64,000 bases of DNA from CAJBLF01 sp041663325 (GCA_041663325.1 JBAZRN010000001.1:1-64000), one strand, 5' to 3'; counted from the stretch's first letter, positions 51,365-63,268 are shown. Notes: generated from the sequence alone by a model not told the origin. Program-made: numbers and translations.

Positions 51365-54300
51365 TTATTTTTTCTTCGGACTACTTTCTATAGGTTTTGT
51401 ACCAGAATTAATCGCTGTTTCTGTTGTCGAGTTTATTTTAACCTCTTCATATTTTGCACGATGTGATTCTGTTATTTTTGGTTCTAATATAAACGTTTTT
51501 AATATTCCTTTACCCATTCGTCCATTAAGTATTATCTTATTGTCCTTTGAAAGTTCGACACCAAAAGTTAAATTTTCGTCTTTCAAAATTTTTGTTATGT
51601 CTCCGTTATCTATCATTTGCCCCTTGTACTTCTTGAATAAATTATCCGTTATTGTTTGACGTGCTGTGACTTCAGGTTCAGTAGAATTCTTTTCTATAAG
51701 ATTAGCTATGTGAACTGGATTTTTAAATATTATATCAATAGGATTGTTGGGAGTTCTTTTATCTATTCCGTTTACTAAAAGCGAATAAAATGTTGTTTCT
51801 TCTTTGGTTTTCCCCTCAAATAGTTGTTTTAATGGATCTAATATCATTGTCGCATAATCATTGGTTTTCTCGTCTCAATTTTTAAATTTAGTGATGTTAG
51901 TGTTTAATTGATTTACTAAATCTGTGAATTCTTTTTCATCTTTTTGTTCTGTCTGTTCTTTGATATTAGAAGCATTATTCTTTTGGGTATCGGCAACTTC
52001 ACTACTTTTTCTTGGTTCATCACTCTTAAGACTATTTTCTGTCATGGTGTACGAAAGATCCTTGTTGGAAAATAATGAAGCTGTGAGATATCTAGCAATA
52101 TCTTCTTGGTTTTCTATGCAATATTTAGCTCAATCTGTACTTGAGATATCTATATTCTGTTGAGAATAAACTGTGTTTCTTTTGTTTTCTTTTACTGGTG
52201 TTTGAATTTCTTTGTTTGCTTGTGCAATAGCTGCTCGTGTATCATCACTATTTATTATAGATGTTAATACATCCTTGAATAACTTTTCTGGATCTTTTAT
52301 ACTTTCAACCGTTTTTCCTGTTTTACTATTTACATTAATAACATCATTTACTATAATGGTAGTATTATTTTTTTTGTTATACAGATCTATTCCTATTTGA
52401 AGTTGCGCAATATTTATATGTTTGTAATAAAAATCTTTTGTTGTCTCATCTTTTCAAGTTGTTAATAGTGTAATATATGTATTATCTTTTATGAGATCTT
52501 TAAAATTGTCTTTGATTTCTTGTGCTTCGGGTAAATGTGACCCGATTATAGTTGGATCCCAACCAGGAATATGATTTTTACTAAAAGTTTCATTTTTCGA
52601 AATTTCTGTGATAGCTTTTTGTTGATCTTCCGTTAATTTATATTCTTTGGCAAACATCTCATTTATCTTTTTCTCTGATCCAGGAAGCATCTTGATAAGA
52701 GATCATTTTCCCATTCAGAAAAATTTCAAGATGCTGAAAAGCATAGGGCCGAATTGTTCGATCAGAGCATCAAGTCATTTTGATATTATTTTGTCTGGTG
52801 TAAGCTTCTCTTGGGCTTGGATGGTTATTCAAAGTTCTATCATTTTCTTTTTGTCTGCTTCGCTTAAGGTATTGAATGTCGGCACTAATTTATTGTAATT
52901 GGCTATTCTTGTCGCTTTATTTGCTCAGAGAAGATTGAGGTTTTCTTTTGTGAGATATCATAAGTATTTTTCAAGTATAAGATTGTTAGGAGAAACGCTA
53001 CTTACCATGCGTACCATATAATTGGTCAGTACTGTCGCATATCCATTTTTTAGATCATTGAGTTTTTCTCCACTATCTGATGTTGACTGTTCTGGCACAT
53101 AATCTTTTATTTGTTTCATTATTTGCTCAAGGTTTTTAAGTACATAAGGCGCTCATTTTGTTTCTATAAATCTTTCAAACGTCGTAAAGTTTCCTTTACC
53201 ATCAAATCTATTAATTGTTTTCATTTCTTCTGTCTTTGTTGCATTATCTTCAAAATTCTTTGTATCCTTTTCTTTTCGATCAGTTATTAACTGAATGTCA
53301 AAATCGTTGATGCTATATGTTTTTATGTTATTTGTTTCGGTTACAGATATAGCCTTATCTCTTTTTAATGTCTGTAAATGCTCTTGTGTCCCTCGAACTG
53401 TTTGGACTGGTCTAGTTATAGTAAATGTTTTTTTATCTTTTGCGTATGTTGATTCCATATTGTATTCTTTTAATGAAAATTCTTTTGGTTTCGCATTTTC
53501 ATTGGTAGTAGTAAAGTTTGATCAATCTCATGAGGTATATACTATATTGTTTTTTGTTGCTGTTATTGTCTCTGGAGTTGTTGTCGTTTCTTTGATTGTA
53601 TATGATTTATCTTCATTAAGTGTAAATGCTATAACACTATTGCCTTTTTTTAGTGGCAATGTAAATGTATCGGTATTTGCAATACTATTTGTAAAAACAT
53701 TTCCATCGATTGATGTATATGTTTTACCATCCGTTGTTTTTGCTGTTAGTGTTTTGTCTTTTTTCGTAAATTCTATACCACCCATAGTAACAGGAGTTGT
53801 GTCTGTCAGTTTTTCAGTTTTTGTGTCAATTTTTTCTGGATTTTTTTTAAATGTTATTCAATTTATTTCCTCCCCTTTATCATCTATCGTTGTTGATATA
53901 TCACATTCTATCACTCTTGTTCCGTCTTTGTATTCTGATGCAAATTCACCATTATTATTCCCTGCATTTCCAAAATACACGTTAGAAATATTTTCTGTTT
54001 CCCAATATTTTTTTAATAAATCTATTGTTTGTGTGTCTTCTACTAGTGTAGGTTCTGTCGTTGTTAATGCAGTTTTATCTAGTTCTGTCTTTGTTAATAC
54101 AGTTTTATTTACTGGATATGGATGTATCCCATCAAATAACGCATCGAAATCTTCTTCAGTTTTGTCAAAAACATTAGTAACTTCAGTTGTATTTTCTTTG
54201 TTTGTATTTTTTGTTGCGTCTGATAAGTATTTCTGGTGTTCTTCTTTTGCTTTTTTCTCTGTTTCTGATAGTGGCGGATTATTGGCTAATAATGTATTAA

Positions 54301-55153
54301 TACCTTCATTTACTATTGTTTCTTCATCTGTTGTTTTAAATGTAATTTTTTTTAACGACTCTTGTAATTTCAGCAAATCTTCATGTGTCGTCTTTCCTTT
54401 TTTTGTGTTTTTGACGGCAATGAGGGTTTGTATATCTTTTGTTATTGTTTCAACCTTCTTGTATTCTTCTTTTATTTTTGGTTTTTTATTGTTTGCATAA
54501 TTTTTTATTAGATCGTCGTAGTTGTCATTATCTCATTTATATTTTGATATTTGAGGATCTCATATATTCTTTCAATTAATTTTTGTCCAATTATCTATCA
54601 TGTCTTTTTTTGTTGTTTCAGCTTGTTCTCCTATATCATGTAGAATATTAGTTATCTTTTTATCAATACTGCTTTGGATATCCGTAGTTATAGTTAGTAG
54701 TTCTTCTAGATTTATTTGATTTTGGGTGATGTTTCATTCTGGGCTTTTTGTATCATCCAATTTAACTGACAATATTTTTTTATTTTCAATTAAATTTAAT
54801 GTTTCTTGTGTCTTATTGTTTTTCTCTTCTTGGCTTTGTGTTATATTTCATTCTTGATAGTGTTTTGTTATATCGTTTTTTATAGATTCTATAAAGCTAG
54901 CATTAGCATCAATATACATACCTAATTGTTTAATTCTTTCTTCTATTTTATCATCATCATTAGAAATTTTATCTAAACTTTCTTTGACTAAATTTAATGC
55001 ATTTTTAGTTTCTTTAATGAGTTCTGGCGCTTCAAAATCTGTTTTTTCTAGTTGTTTTTGTACTTTTTCTATTACTTCAATATCAACAGCATTTGTTTGT
55101 TGTTCTGATTGTTGGTTTTCTATTTTTTGATTATTGTTTATGTTCCCTGACAT
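51365..55153 (-). CDS. Giant Thr/Asn/Lys-rich hypothetical protein
   Basis: A 1262-residue protein, the largest here. No signal peptide or transmembrane helix is seen. The first 400 residues are Asn/Gln/Lys/Thr-rich and helical with coiled-coil stretches. A beta-rich Thr-rich middle follows (about 450-640: TLTAKTTDGKTYTSIDGN, TFTLPLKKGNSVIAF), then a helical third with a hydrophobic patch (ALIEQFGPMLFSILKFFGMG). UGA-Gly is sparse but necessary. It is followed by no partner, but a 96-residue helical gene lies directly upstream. Function unknown; composition suits a structural or secreted-independent surface protein. Confidence 0.75.
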
Positions 55154-55177
55154 GGCATTTTGATAAATTAAATAAAA

Positions 55178-55468
55178 TTAAATTTCCTTGATCATTTTAT
55201 CAAGTTCATCCAGTGACTTTTGATCACGAAGATGCTGTTCTCGTTCTATTTTTTTGAGTTTTTCAAGGATGTTTCTGGATTTTTGAAGCTTTTCCTGGGT
55301 TTCTCTATCTTTAGTTTCATTCGCTATTTTTGTAAAAATATCTATTAAGCCATCAATAGCTTTGTCGTCTAAAGCATTGCCATCTACAAGGATCTTAAGT
55401 CCTTTTGCTATGGGCCATTTATCCATCAATGCATCTAGGATTTTGAGGATGTATTCTTTCTTACTCAT
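55178..55468 (-). CDS. Small helical protein upstream of the giant gene
   Basis: A 96-residue, charged, helical protein (ILKILDALMDKWPIAKGLKI, then a Lys/Glu/Gln coiled coil). It contains no UGA and ends at TAA, 24 bases before the giant gene start. The spacing suggests one operon and perhaps an interaction between the two coiled-coil regions. No family recognised. Confidence 0.6.
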   Translation of the reverse strand: MSKKEYILKILDALMDKWPIAKGLKILVDGNALDDKAIDGLIDIFTKIANETKDRETQEKLQKSRNILEKLKKIEREQHLRDQKSLDELDKMIKEI

Positions 55469-55628
55469 AATGAAGAATTTCAGAGAATAAAATAGAAGTT
55501 CAGAGAATTGTTTTGTAGCTTAACTATAACCAGAAATGTTTGGAAATACAAAAAAACACTCATTTTAGGATATTGAGTGCTTTACATGTCTCTAAAATGC
55601 TGTATAATATTGGTTTATTTGCTAATGA

Positions 55629-57140
55629 CTATTTATTGCGAAACATGGAGCTCATTATTCTTCTACCGACCTGTTGTCATTCTCTGCCGTAAATCTCAGG
55701 GATACTTTGGATGTTTAGTCAAATCTTGGTTCCATAATCAGATATATTTTTTTCTAGAAAATTGTTTTGTCCTATATAATAGGGAATAGTGAAAACGGTG
55801 GCGAGTGATGAGTGACAACTAACGAGTTCTCTAATCCTATCTAAAAAGCTTTTGTATATTCCTAAAACCTGTTCCTGAAATTTCTGGATGTCTTGTGGTG
55901 AGGTGGATTTGGTGACGATAGGTCAAAGCCGTCATTCGGTGACTATCAAAAAATCTGATAAATTACCTGATAAATCTGATAAATTATCTGATGTATTTGT
56001 TTGTTTTGTCTTTTGATAATCTTTTTCTAATCTTGCTATGTTTATTTTTGATTCGCCAAAATTTATAAGTAGTCAAGTCGGATAGTTCCCTAAATTTAGA
56101 TATGATCTTGTCTGTTTGAGATCATTTTTGTGAAGGTATGGTGTATTTTTGAGCTCTATGACAATCTGGTGTTCTACCACTAAATCCATATATTTAGTTC
56201 AAACAATAACGCCATCATCATTTATGATGATGCTTTTTTCTCTTTCTACTTGTATGTTTTCTTTGCTGAGTTTATTCTCTATAAGTTTACCATATTGTTT
56301 CTCTGTTAATGTATTCCCGTATTTGATATGTATTTCAGTAACTATTTTGAGTATTTTTTGAATTATATTATTATCCACTATTTTTTTTTCAGATTTTTCT
56401 GATGTTTTTCAGATTTGTGAATATGGTTGTGTAATGTCATGGGTGAAGATGTCGAATGTGTGATTTGGCTGATAGAACTTTGTGGTTTTCCGCCATGTTG
56501 TGTTTTGTTCGACGTAACTGGTTTTGATGTCTGATCATATAAAATCGTAGCCGAGATAGTTTGCCAGCATTCAGGTGGTTCATGAGCCGACGAAAGGATC
56601 ATAAATGATAGTCGAAGGTCAGATCTTATGGACTTTAGACTTTATAGACCTTAGACTGTTTATTCAGATATTAATCATCATGTGAGCTAATTTTGCTGGC
56701 ATCATTCACATTTCCATACTGCGTCATGGTTTACCGAAATCTATCATTTCATAGAGTTCTATATTTTGGTATTGCTCTACTATACCGTAGAGACCGTTTT
56801 CCAGATTAATGATTTCTTTCCCTTTGGTTTTGATCTCTTTGTCGGCATGAAAGACATCTACAAGCTTATATCTCCTAATTCAAACCGTCCTTTTGATGTG
56901 TTTTCCGTTCGCTTCGTTCTGTATTCATATAATCTTTGTGTCAGCTAGTAACTCTTGTAGATCCTTTTCTTTGACCACTATTCCTGCTTTGATGATTCCT
57001 CCAAGCTGTGGGAGTAATTCTGGATATTTTGTATCAAAAATCACTATCCCCTTCTTCGGATAACTTATTTCTTTTGCCTGGACCAATTCGAGTTCGGTCA
57101 TGCTTATTCCCGGGTTTTTTCCTAAGATTGCAAAATACAT
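55629..57140 (-). CDS. Trm11-like methyltransferase with inserted GxxExxY nuclease-like domain
   Basis: A 503-residue protein in one continuous frame under code 25. Residues 1-170 resemble a THUMP/FLD-type N-terminus (NPGISMTELELVQA). A Rossmann methyltransferase core follows with IIYDPFVGSGTTGML near residue 180 and FIGSDI. It breaks near residue 245, and about 130 residues of a GxxExxY/PDDEXK_3 domain follow (IVTEIHIKYGNTLTEKQYG, MDLVVEHQIVIELKNT, GLLINFG). The methyltransferase resumes with FLIVTEGRLGPIVTK (in place of TEPPYG) and IYGREGQQVGRRIM. The family modifies tRNA guanine; the insertion is unusual. Confidence 0.85.
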
Positions 57141-57463
57141 AATTTAATGAAAAATGAATAATTAAAAATGAATAATGTAGGAAATGTCTTGTTATGGACT
57201 ATAGCTAATTGGCTGGAAAAAACAACTTTTTATTTTTCTATCGCCTTTTGTCTTGTAGTAATTAATAAAAGAAAAAATCTAGCTGTTTGGCCAGATTTTG
57301 TTCCCCTAGTCATAATCATACAAAACACAAAGTTGCTAAACAAATATTTTGTACGTTCTGATATTTTCTTATTATTACTCGGTTTTTTCAATGCAGAATG
57401 TAGAATTCAAAATTCAGAATTATCTTTCTACTTTCTACTTTCTACTTGATACTTTCTACTATG

Positions 57464-57889
57464 TTATGCTGTTTGCAGCATTTTTGTGAGCTCTAGATCA
57501 GCGTTGATTTTTTCTAGTTTTATCAATGCTTTTTCTATTTCTTCTATACTTCATTCTGTTTTGAGTCTTCTTATCTTATCTTCAAATGTTTTTTTATTCT
57601 GAAGTAAAATGTTTTCTGATTCTGGAGAAATCGTTGCTTCTGCACTTACAATACGCACGATTTTCCCATCGATAAATACCATCCCTTTTGATGTACTAAT
57701 ATACATTTCATTTCCTACCTTTACATGATCTTCCATAGGCCATAATTTTATTATGCCTGGTTTAACGCTAGTTACCATAGGAGCATGACCATCCATCACT
57801 TTAAGATTTTCAGTTTCTGTGGGAATTGATATTTTTTCAATTTCTCCTTGATAAATCACTTTTGCTGGTGTTGAGATTTTTAACTTCAT
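57464..57889 (-). CDS. atpC: F0F1 ATP synthase epsilon subunit
   Basis: A 141-residue protein. The N-terminal beta-sandwich is clear: MKLKISTPAKVIYQGEIEKI, then LKVMDGHAPMVTSVKPGII and a helical C-terminal hairpin (LQNKKTFEDKIRRLKTEG). In the enzyme it couples rotation to catalysis and can inhibit ATPase activity. It is alone here: no atpD or atpG adjoins it; ftsZ lies upstream. An upstream in-frame ATG would add 32 residues absent from the family, so the start at 57889 is preferred. Confidence 0.9.
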
Positions 57890-58040
57890 TGCTTTTTTGT
57901 TATAGTATAAAACTACTGCAATTATATTCTGGATTTGCCTAGAATACAATAATTCTGGCATCAAAACACTATATTTACTTGACAAGTATGGATATTTAGA
58001 TATTTAGATGCTTAGAGGATTAGAGGGTTGGGAAATAATC

Positions 58041-58170
58041 TAATAGTCTAATAATCTAAACGTCTAATAGTCTAATAATCTAAACGTCTAATAGTCTAAT
58101 AATCTAAACGTCTAATAGTCTAATAATCTAAACGTCTAATAGTCTAATAATCTAAACGTCTAATAGTCTA
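58041..58170. repeat. 24-bp tandem repeat abutting ftsZ
   Basis: Five perfect copies of a 24-base unit (beginning TAATAGTCTAATAATCTAAA) at 58041-58160 and a 10-base partial copy to 58170. The partial unit supplies the TAG that ends ftsZ. The unit is TA-rich and contains TAG/TAA in all minus-strand frames but one. Confidence 0.95.
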
Positions 58171-59328
58171 ATTTGTCTTCTTATTGAGTGATCTTCTGAT
58201 AAATGCTGGAGTCTCTAAATCTTCAGCTGGAACTTCGTCTTCAACTTTAGCTTCATGAACAACATCTTTTTTTATCCCTCTCATAATAAAGTTTTCTGAT
58301 TCTCTTCTCATTATTGTCGGTCTTCCAAGAATATCTCTCTTTGGTTGTTTAAGAATATCTTCTTTACTTTGTTCCTCAAATCCTGTAGCGATGATGGTAA
58401 CTTTAACTTCATCGTCCATACTCTCATCAAGCGTCATTCCCCAAAAGAAGTTTACATCTGGATCGATGATTTCTTCTACTACTGCCGCAGCTTCTCTCAC
58501 TTCAGCAGGCGTCAAGTCGTGTCCACCTGATACTGCGAAGATGATACTTTTTGCTCCATCCAAATTTTCTTCTAACAAAGGATTCTCTATAGCTTTTCTT
58601 GCAGCTTCTACCGCTCTCTTTTCTCCTGCTCCGTATCCGATTCCCAGTAAAGCATTTCCAGAGTCTGTCATTACCGCTTTTACATCTGCAAAATCGATAT
58701 TGATGTCTCCTGGTTTGATAATCAAATCAGAGATTCCTTGCACCCCGAGGTAAAGTATCTTATCTATCATAGTAAAGGCCTGTTTGAACGTTGTTTTTTT
58801 GTCTATTACATTGAATATTTTATCATTTGGAATAACGATAAGCGTATCTACTGCTTCCTTGATTTTTTTGAGTCCTTCGTCAGCATTCATCGTTCTTCTA
58901 TTCCCCTCAAAACTAAATGGTTTTGTGATGATAGCAACCGTAAGGATTCACATTCCTTTTGCGATATTAGCAATGACAGGAGCAGCACCAGTTCAGGTTC
59001 CACCTCCCATTCCGCAGGTAATGAATACCATATCGGTATCTTGAAGCATAGCTTTGATTTCTGCTTCACTTTCTTCAGCAGCTTTTCTTCCTATTTCAGG
59101 ATTGGCTCATGCGCCAAGCCCTTTGGTGAGATTGAGTCAGATATTTACTTTTTTGTCAGCCAGATTGGTCGCAAGATCTTGCGCATCAGTATTGATAGCG
59201 ACAAATCCCACTCCATCTAATCCTTCTGAGATCATTCTATTGAGTGCTTTGTTTCCACAACCACCCACACCTAATACCTTGATCTTAGCGCCTGGAATAA
59301 ATTCTGGATTGATTTCGTGAATTACCAT
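58168..59328 (-). CDS. ftsZ: Cell division GTPase FtsZ
   Basis: Tubulin-like GTPase that forms the Z ring. The protein is 386 residues. The GTP motif GMGGGTGTGAAP is near residue 103, VLGVGGCGNKALNRMI at the start, and FSFEGNRR and NFFWGMTLDESM follow. The C-terminal tail ends LETPAFIRRSLNKKTN, including the conserved PAFxR tail peptide bound by FtsA. Few UGAs are used. Its stop lies inside the 24-bp tandem repeat. ftsA is upstream with 146 bases between. Confidence 0.97.
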
Positions 59329-59333
59329 TTTTT

Positions 59334-59471
59334 AAATGAATTAATAATTAAAAATGAATAGTGAATAATTTTTAGTGAAAAGTGACTAGTGAAAAGTGAA
59401 TAGTGTTGGTATTTTTTTATATTAATCGATTTTTTCCATCGTTTTTCACTTTTAGTTTTTCACTATTAGTT
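59334..59471. repeat. Intergenic composite repeat between ftsA and ftsZ
   Basis: Units of TAAAAATGAATAGTGAATAA, then AGTGAAAAGTGACTAGTGAA, a GTTGGTATTTTTTTAT core, and an inverted arm CGTTTTTCACTTTTAGTTTT. A similar inverted element ends the window at 63889-63986. Related TAAAAATGAATAATG words lie at 49079-49112 and 57142-57178. Confidence 0.65.
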
Positions 59472-59474
59472 AGT

Positions 59475-60653
59475 TTAGAAGAGGTCTTTGAAAAATGTTC
59501 AAATTTTTCCTACGAAGTCGAGATTGAATTTCAATCCTCATCCTTTTCTTCCTTCTGAATATTTATTGGATCGTACATACGTTCACAATACGTTGATAAA
59601 TTGGATGTTTGATGAAATATCTCCCAGATTTAATATATTGTCTTTACCATAGAATGTAGCTAATTTGAAAACGTCTTTAGCCAAGAGATCAAGATTTGGC
59701 ATCCTTGCGCCTCATCAGATCAAGAGCACTCCTCCAGCTAATCTACCATCTCTGTCGAGATCTTTGAGATGATTGTTTATTTTGATAAATATTTCTTCGT
59801 ATCTTGCATTGATAACATCTGAAAGGAATAAGCTGTCTATAGAACTGTCGTCTGCTACTCTTTCTTTTTGAATGATTGCTGATCCGTGACTTCTTTTGAT
59901 TTCTTCCGCTTCTTTGATGTCTACTTGCATACCGATGGAAATATCTTTTGTGACATCCTCACTTCCCATAGCAAGTGTGCCATATCCGAGTGGATAACCG
60001 TCTTCATATATAACATAACTTGTTTGATTCTTTCAGATATCGACAAGTATCGTTCATAGATCTTTGTGATCATAATCCAAAGCTACTTCACTTGCAGCGA
60101 TGATATTTGGGACGATATCGACAATATTCAATCCTACTTTTTCGAAAGCATCGATAATGCCGTTGTAAATATTTTTTGGTATCATAAAGACATCTGCGAT
60201 GAGCTCTAATTTTTTTCCTTTCATTCCGATAGGATCTTTTTCTCTTTTGGTCTCATCGATAAGAAAATGCACAGGCACGATCTTGATGGTTTCGTAATTG
60301 CTTTTGGTTGAAATTTCGGCAATGACTCTAGAAAGATGATCAATATCTTCTGGACCTATTTCTTCGGTCATTATCCTTTTCTGTTCTACTATTCTATTCA
60401 CGATCATTTCGGGATGTGAGATTCCTACAAACACTTCTTCTATAAAATCTCCTCCGAGTTTTTTGATGAATGATTCTGTGATTCTGTTTATTGTGTTTAC
60501 AAAACTTTCCGCATCGAGAATTTTTCCTTTGCGCATTCCTTGAGTAGGTTCCATTTGTTTAGCTAGAATGATCTCTTTTCCATCATCATTAGCAAAAACC
60601 ACTCATTTAATGACATCATTTCCGATATCGAAGACTGCCTTGATGTCTTTCAT
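59475..60653 (-). CDS. ftsA: Cell division protein FtsA
   Basis: An actin-like ATPase that anchors FtsZ to the membrane. The protein is 392 residues. It has AVFDIGNDVIKGVV (phosphate 1, with UGA-Gly), DLGTILVDIGKNQTSYVIYE, AMGSEDVTKDIS, and GGVLLIGGARMPNLDLL. The C-terminus ends VGKIGTFFKDLF, a short amphipathic helix like the usual membrane-targeting tail. Gene order ftsA-ftsZ is the classical division pair. Confidence 0.93.
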
Positions 60654-60820
60654 ACTCGTTGTTGTGTTATATAGATAAAAATTATCATCATCAATGATGT
60701 ATGTATACAATTACAAAAAACAAACCTATTTTATTAGGTTGTGATATATAAAGGTTATCAGTTATTGTTTTGTAGAAAATGATGGTGATAATGGATGGTT
60801 AGCAGACCATGAAACCAATT

Positions 60821-60853
60821 AAGGTTTAAGAAATTAAGAATTAAGAATTATAA
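60821..60853. repeat. AAGAATTAAGAATTATAA word repeat between genes
   Basis: In the 308-base gap upstream of ftsA: the repeat matches that inside nth (50182-50222). The rest of the gap has two GC hairpins (CCTGC...GCAGG near 60878-60892 and CCGCTATAGGCGG near 60890-60903) and no gene. Confidence 0.6.
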
Positions 60854-60960
60854 AAAAATCTATAATTCCTGCTTATGGCAGGCTTAATATCCGCTATAGG
60901 CGGACGATAAAAAATAAATTGTAGCTTTAAGCTTTAGGCTTTCTGCTTTAAGCTAAAAAA

Positions 60961-61857
60961 TTACTTAGTAATTTTTTTCTTGTACATCATATAGAGTAAG
61001 TGAACCTTTTTCCTTATGTCCATATGGAACTTTAACATATTGTTATTCACTATAACACCCCAACCCCTCTCTTTTAGTTGCCTTGTTTTGTAGATAACTA
61101 TAGGTAATCGCAAGAGTTTTATGAGGTATTCAATCCCCTTTCCAACGATTCAACCGAAAAGAAATTCAGTTATTTTTTTGAATCTATTTTTACCTGTTCC
61201 TGACGTGAGTCAAATGTTGATGCAATGTCTTCCTGGAAAGTTCGGTAAAACGCTTTCTAGCCATTTATTATATTTATAAATATTTTCCGGTATTTCTTGA
61301 TATAAAGGCACCAGATGCGCCAGCCGATAGATGAAATAGATGTCATTTTGCGGCAGCATGATATTATAGAGGTTTTGATGAGTATTGGTTACATAGAAGC
61401 TCATACAGAATTTTTTCTTTTTTCCTCGTATCACTCCTCTTTTGAGTCCGAAGAGAAAGAAAAGTACAGCACTCCATAACCTCGCACGTCGTAATGATCA
61501 TTTTTTAGTTACGATGAAAATATCTATATCAGAATCCTTATTCAAAGCATTGAAGGTGATGGAATTACACAAGTATATTGACTGGATAAACGGTACTGAC
61601 CTATATAATCGGCTGAATGTTTTTATATATTTAAGATAATCGTCCATATACTCGTTTTTTTTGTCCCAGCTGTACTTTGGTTCATCCGGAGGAAATTCTT
61701 GACCTCTCAGAATATCTTCTTGTTTCTTCCATCATTTTTTCTGAAAAAGGAAATAGCTAGAATGGCGTGGCACCTCGTAATTCATGATTTTATAGAAAAT
61801 CAGATGTTGCTGATCATCCAGGGTATTTGTGAGTGAAAAGTCATAATTTTCTGCCAT
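60961..61857 (-). CDS. Nucleotidyltransferase-like protein
   Basis: A 298-residue protein. A helical N-terminus precedes a minimal nucleotidyltransferase core: SITFNALNKDSDIDIFIVTKK, with the Asp pair of the metal site, near residue 100. Hydrophobic stretches follow (SAVLFFLFGL, FLFGGIVGKGIEYLIKLL), perhaps membrane-associated. Large uncharacterised proteins of this layout are common in CPR genomes, as I recall. UGA-Gly occurs four to six times. It is next to a Dabb protein gene on the same strand. Substrate unknown. Confidence 0.7.
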
Positions 61858-61900
61858 ATACTATATAGTAGTGTAAAGTGACGATAGTATAGAGAATGGT

Positions 61901-62212
61901 TTAAGAAATTCCACTATTTTCGTAATCAAACACTAAAACGTCTTCTATTATGGGAAGGATGTATTTCTCTACAAGCGATTGATGTTTTGGATGAGGCAAA
62001 TAATCATCACGATCTTTTTTATTCTCAAATATTAATAGAAATGCGATATTGTATCATTTAGCTTTCTCTTCTATGCTAATATCAATACCTCATGTGATTG
62101 AAACTATTCATGGAATCTCATCTTTTAGCTTCAAAAAATTTTCATAAAGTAAATCTATATTCTCTTTAGAAATATCTTTTTTGAATTTAAATAATACTAT
62201 ATGATGTATCAT
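61901..62212 (-). CDS. Dabb (stress-responsive A/B barrel) domain protein
   Basis: A 103-residue dimeric alpha+beta barrel protein. IHHIVLFKFKKDISKENID, then LLYENFLKLKDEIPGIVSIT and GYNIAFLLIFENKKDRDDYL, PHPKHQSLVEKYILPIIEDV match the family pattern. Role unknown; the family is often a stress or small-molecule-binding protein. UGA codes three or four Gly. Confidence 0.85.
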
Positions 62213-62224
62213 CAGTCTGTAAAA

Positions 62225-63244
62225 TTATATAAAATTTATATGTTTCCCCTCTTTGTTTATCTTATATATATCCCAAAGGATCTGATTTAAAGGCTCTTGA
62301 AAACACTGCCGTGGACAATTTTTCTGTTGTAATTTGTTCTGGATGATTTGTTTTTTCTTGTCTGAATTCCAGATTTCATCAAAAGTATTTTCTAATATAT
62401 TTCCAAAACAAAATTCCTTTATTCATCTGGTAAAACAATCGGGATACATATTTCAATCTGCTGTTATTACAGTACGGAATTCATCGGCAAAAGCCATTTT
62501 ATAGTCATATACCCTTCTTTCGTATTTCTCAATTGAATATAATACGTCGAAGTTTTCGTCCTTAAATTCATTTTTACATCTTTCTATATATTCTGCTATG
62601 TTTTTTTTCGAATGATGGTATGGTCTGAATTGCACATAATCGGCTCATGTCTCTTTGGCTTTCTTAGAAAAGTCTCTGAGGTTTTTATAGCTTTCATTGT
62701 CTTCGGTCAAATATCATATTCCAATAGTTGATTGACTATTCTGTTTATGTTTCTCTTTTACAAGATCCATAACGTTCGTTCGTGCTTGATTATATTCATC
62801 TTCTCAAAGTCCGTTCTTTTTTTTGAAATCATCTTTATCTAGTCAATTGATGCTGATTCTTATTCGCTTGGTATTTGCTACTAAATCTCCCATATTGTAT
62901 TTATTGAGTAATCCTCAATTTGTAATCACTCATACCTCTATTCAGAAATTGTTTGCATAACTAATCGCGTCCGTTATATGAGTATTCATAAATGGTTCTC
63001 ATCATCATGTAAAAATGATTCATCTAACAAAAGGCTTTAACTGATCAATTATATGAGCCATATTATCTAAGGAAAGCTCGGCACTTCAAAACAATCTATT
63101 TCATGCACAAAATGGGCATTTGTGATTACACCTATTTGTTGGATCTATTTCTACAGTTATCGGTTTGGTAATTCAGTTTTTGATTCGTTCTCAAAGTCTA
63201 TCTGGATGTGCGAATATCTTGTTTCTTGCTAAAATCTCTTGCAT
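62225..63244 (-). CDS. Radical SAM/SPASM-domain enzyme
   Basis: A 339-residue protein. The SAM cluster motif CNHKCPFCAG (CxxxCxxC) is near residue 38, followed by GIIFTGGGEPFMN and RIRISINGLDKDDF. A C-terminal Cys set (YPDCFTRG, FCFGN, CPRQCF) resembles a SPASM auxiliary cluster. Such enzymes often modify peptides, sugars or tRNA. No precursor peptide gene is visible nearby. It starts 25 bases after the pilin gene and ends 13 bases before the Dabb gene. Confidence 0.85.
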
Positions 63245-63268
63245 TAAGGTTATATTATGAATTAAATT

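Noticed and set aside
53295..54500. A 401-codon open frame on the plus strand opposite the giant gene.
   Set aside because: It is the antisense of a Thr/Asn/Lys-rich gene; the protein is an implausible run of Val, Ser and Phe, and the minus strand has coherent composition and position.
58041..58170. Tandem repeat considered as a CRISPR array.
   Set aside because: Units are contiguous 24-mers with no spacers, and no cas genes are in the window.
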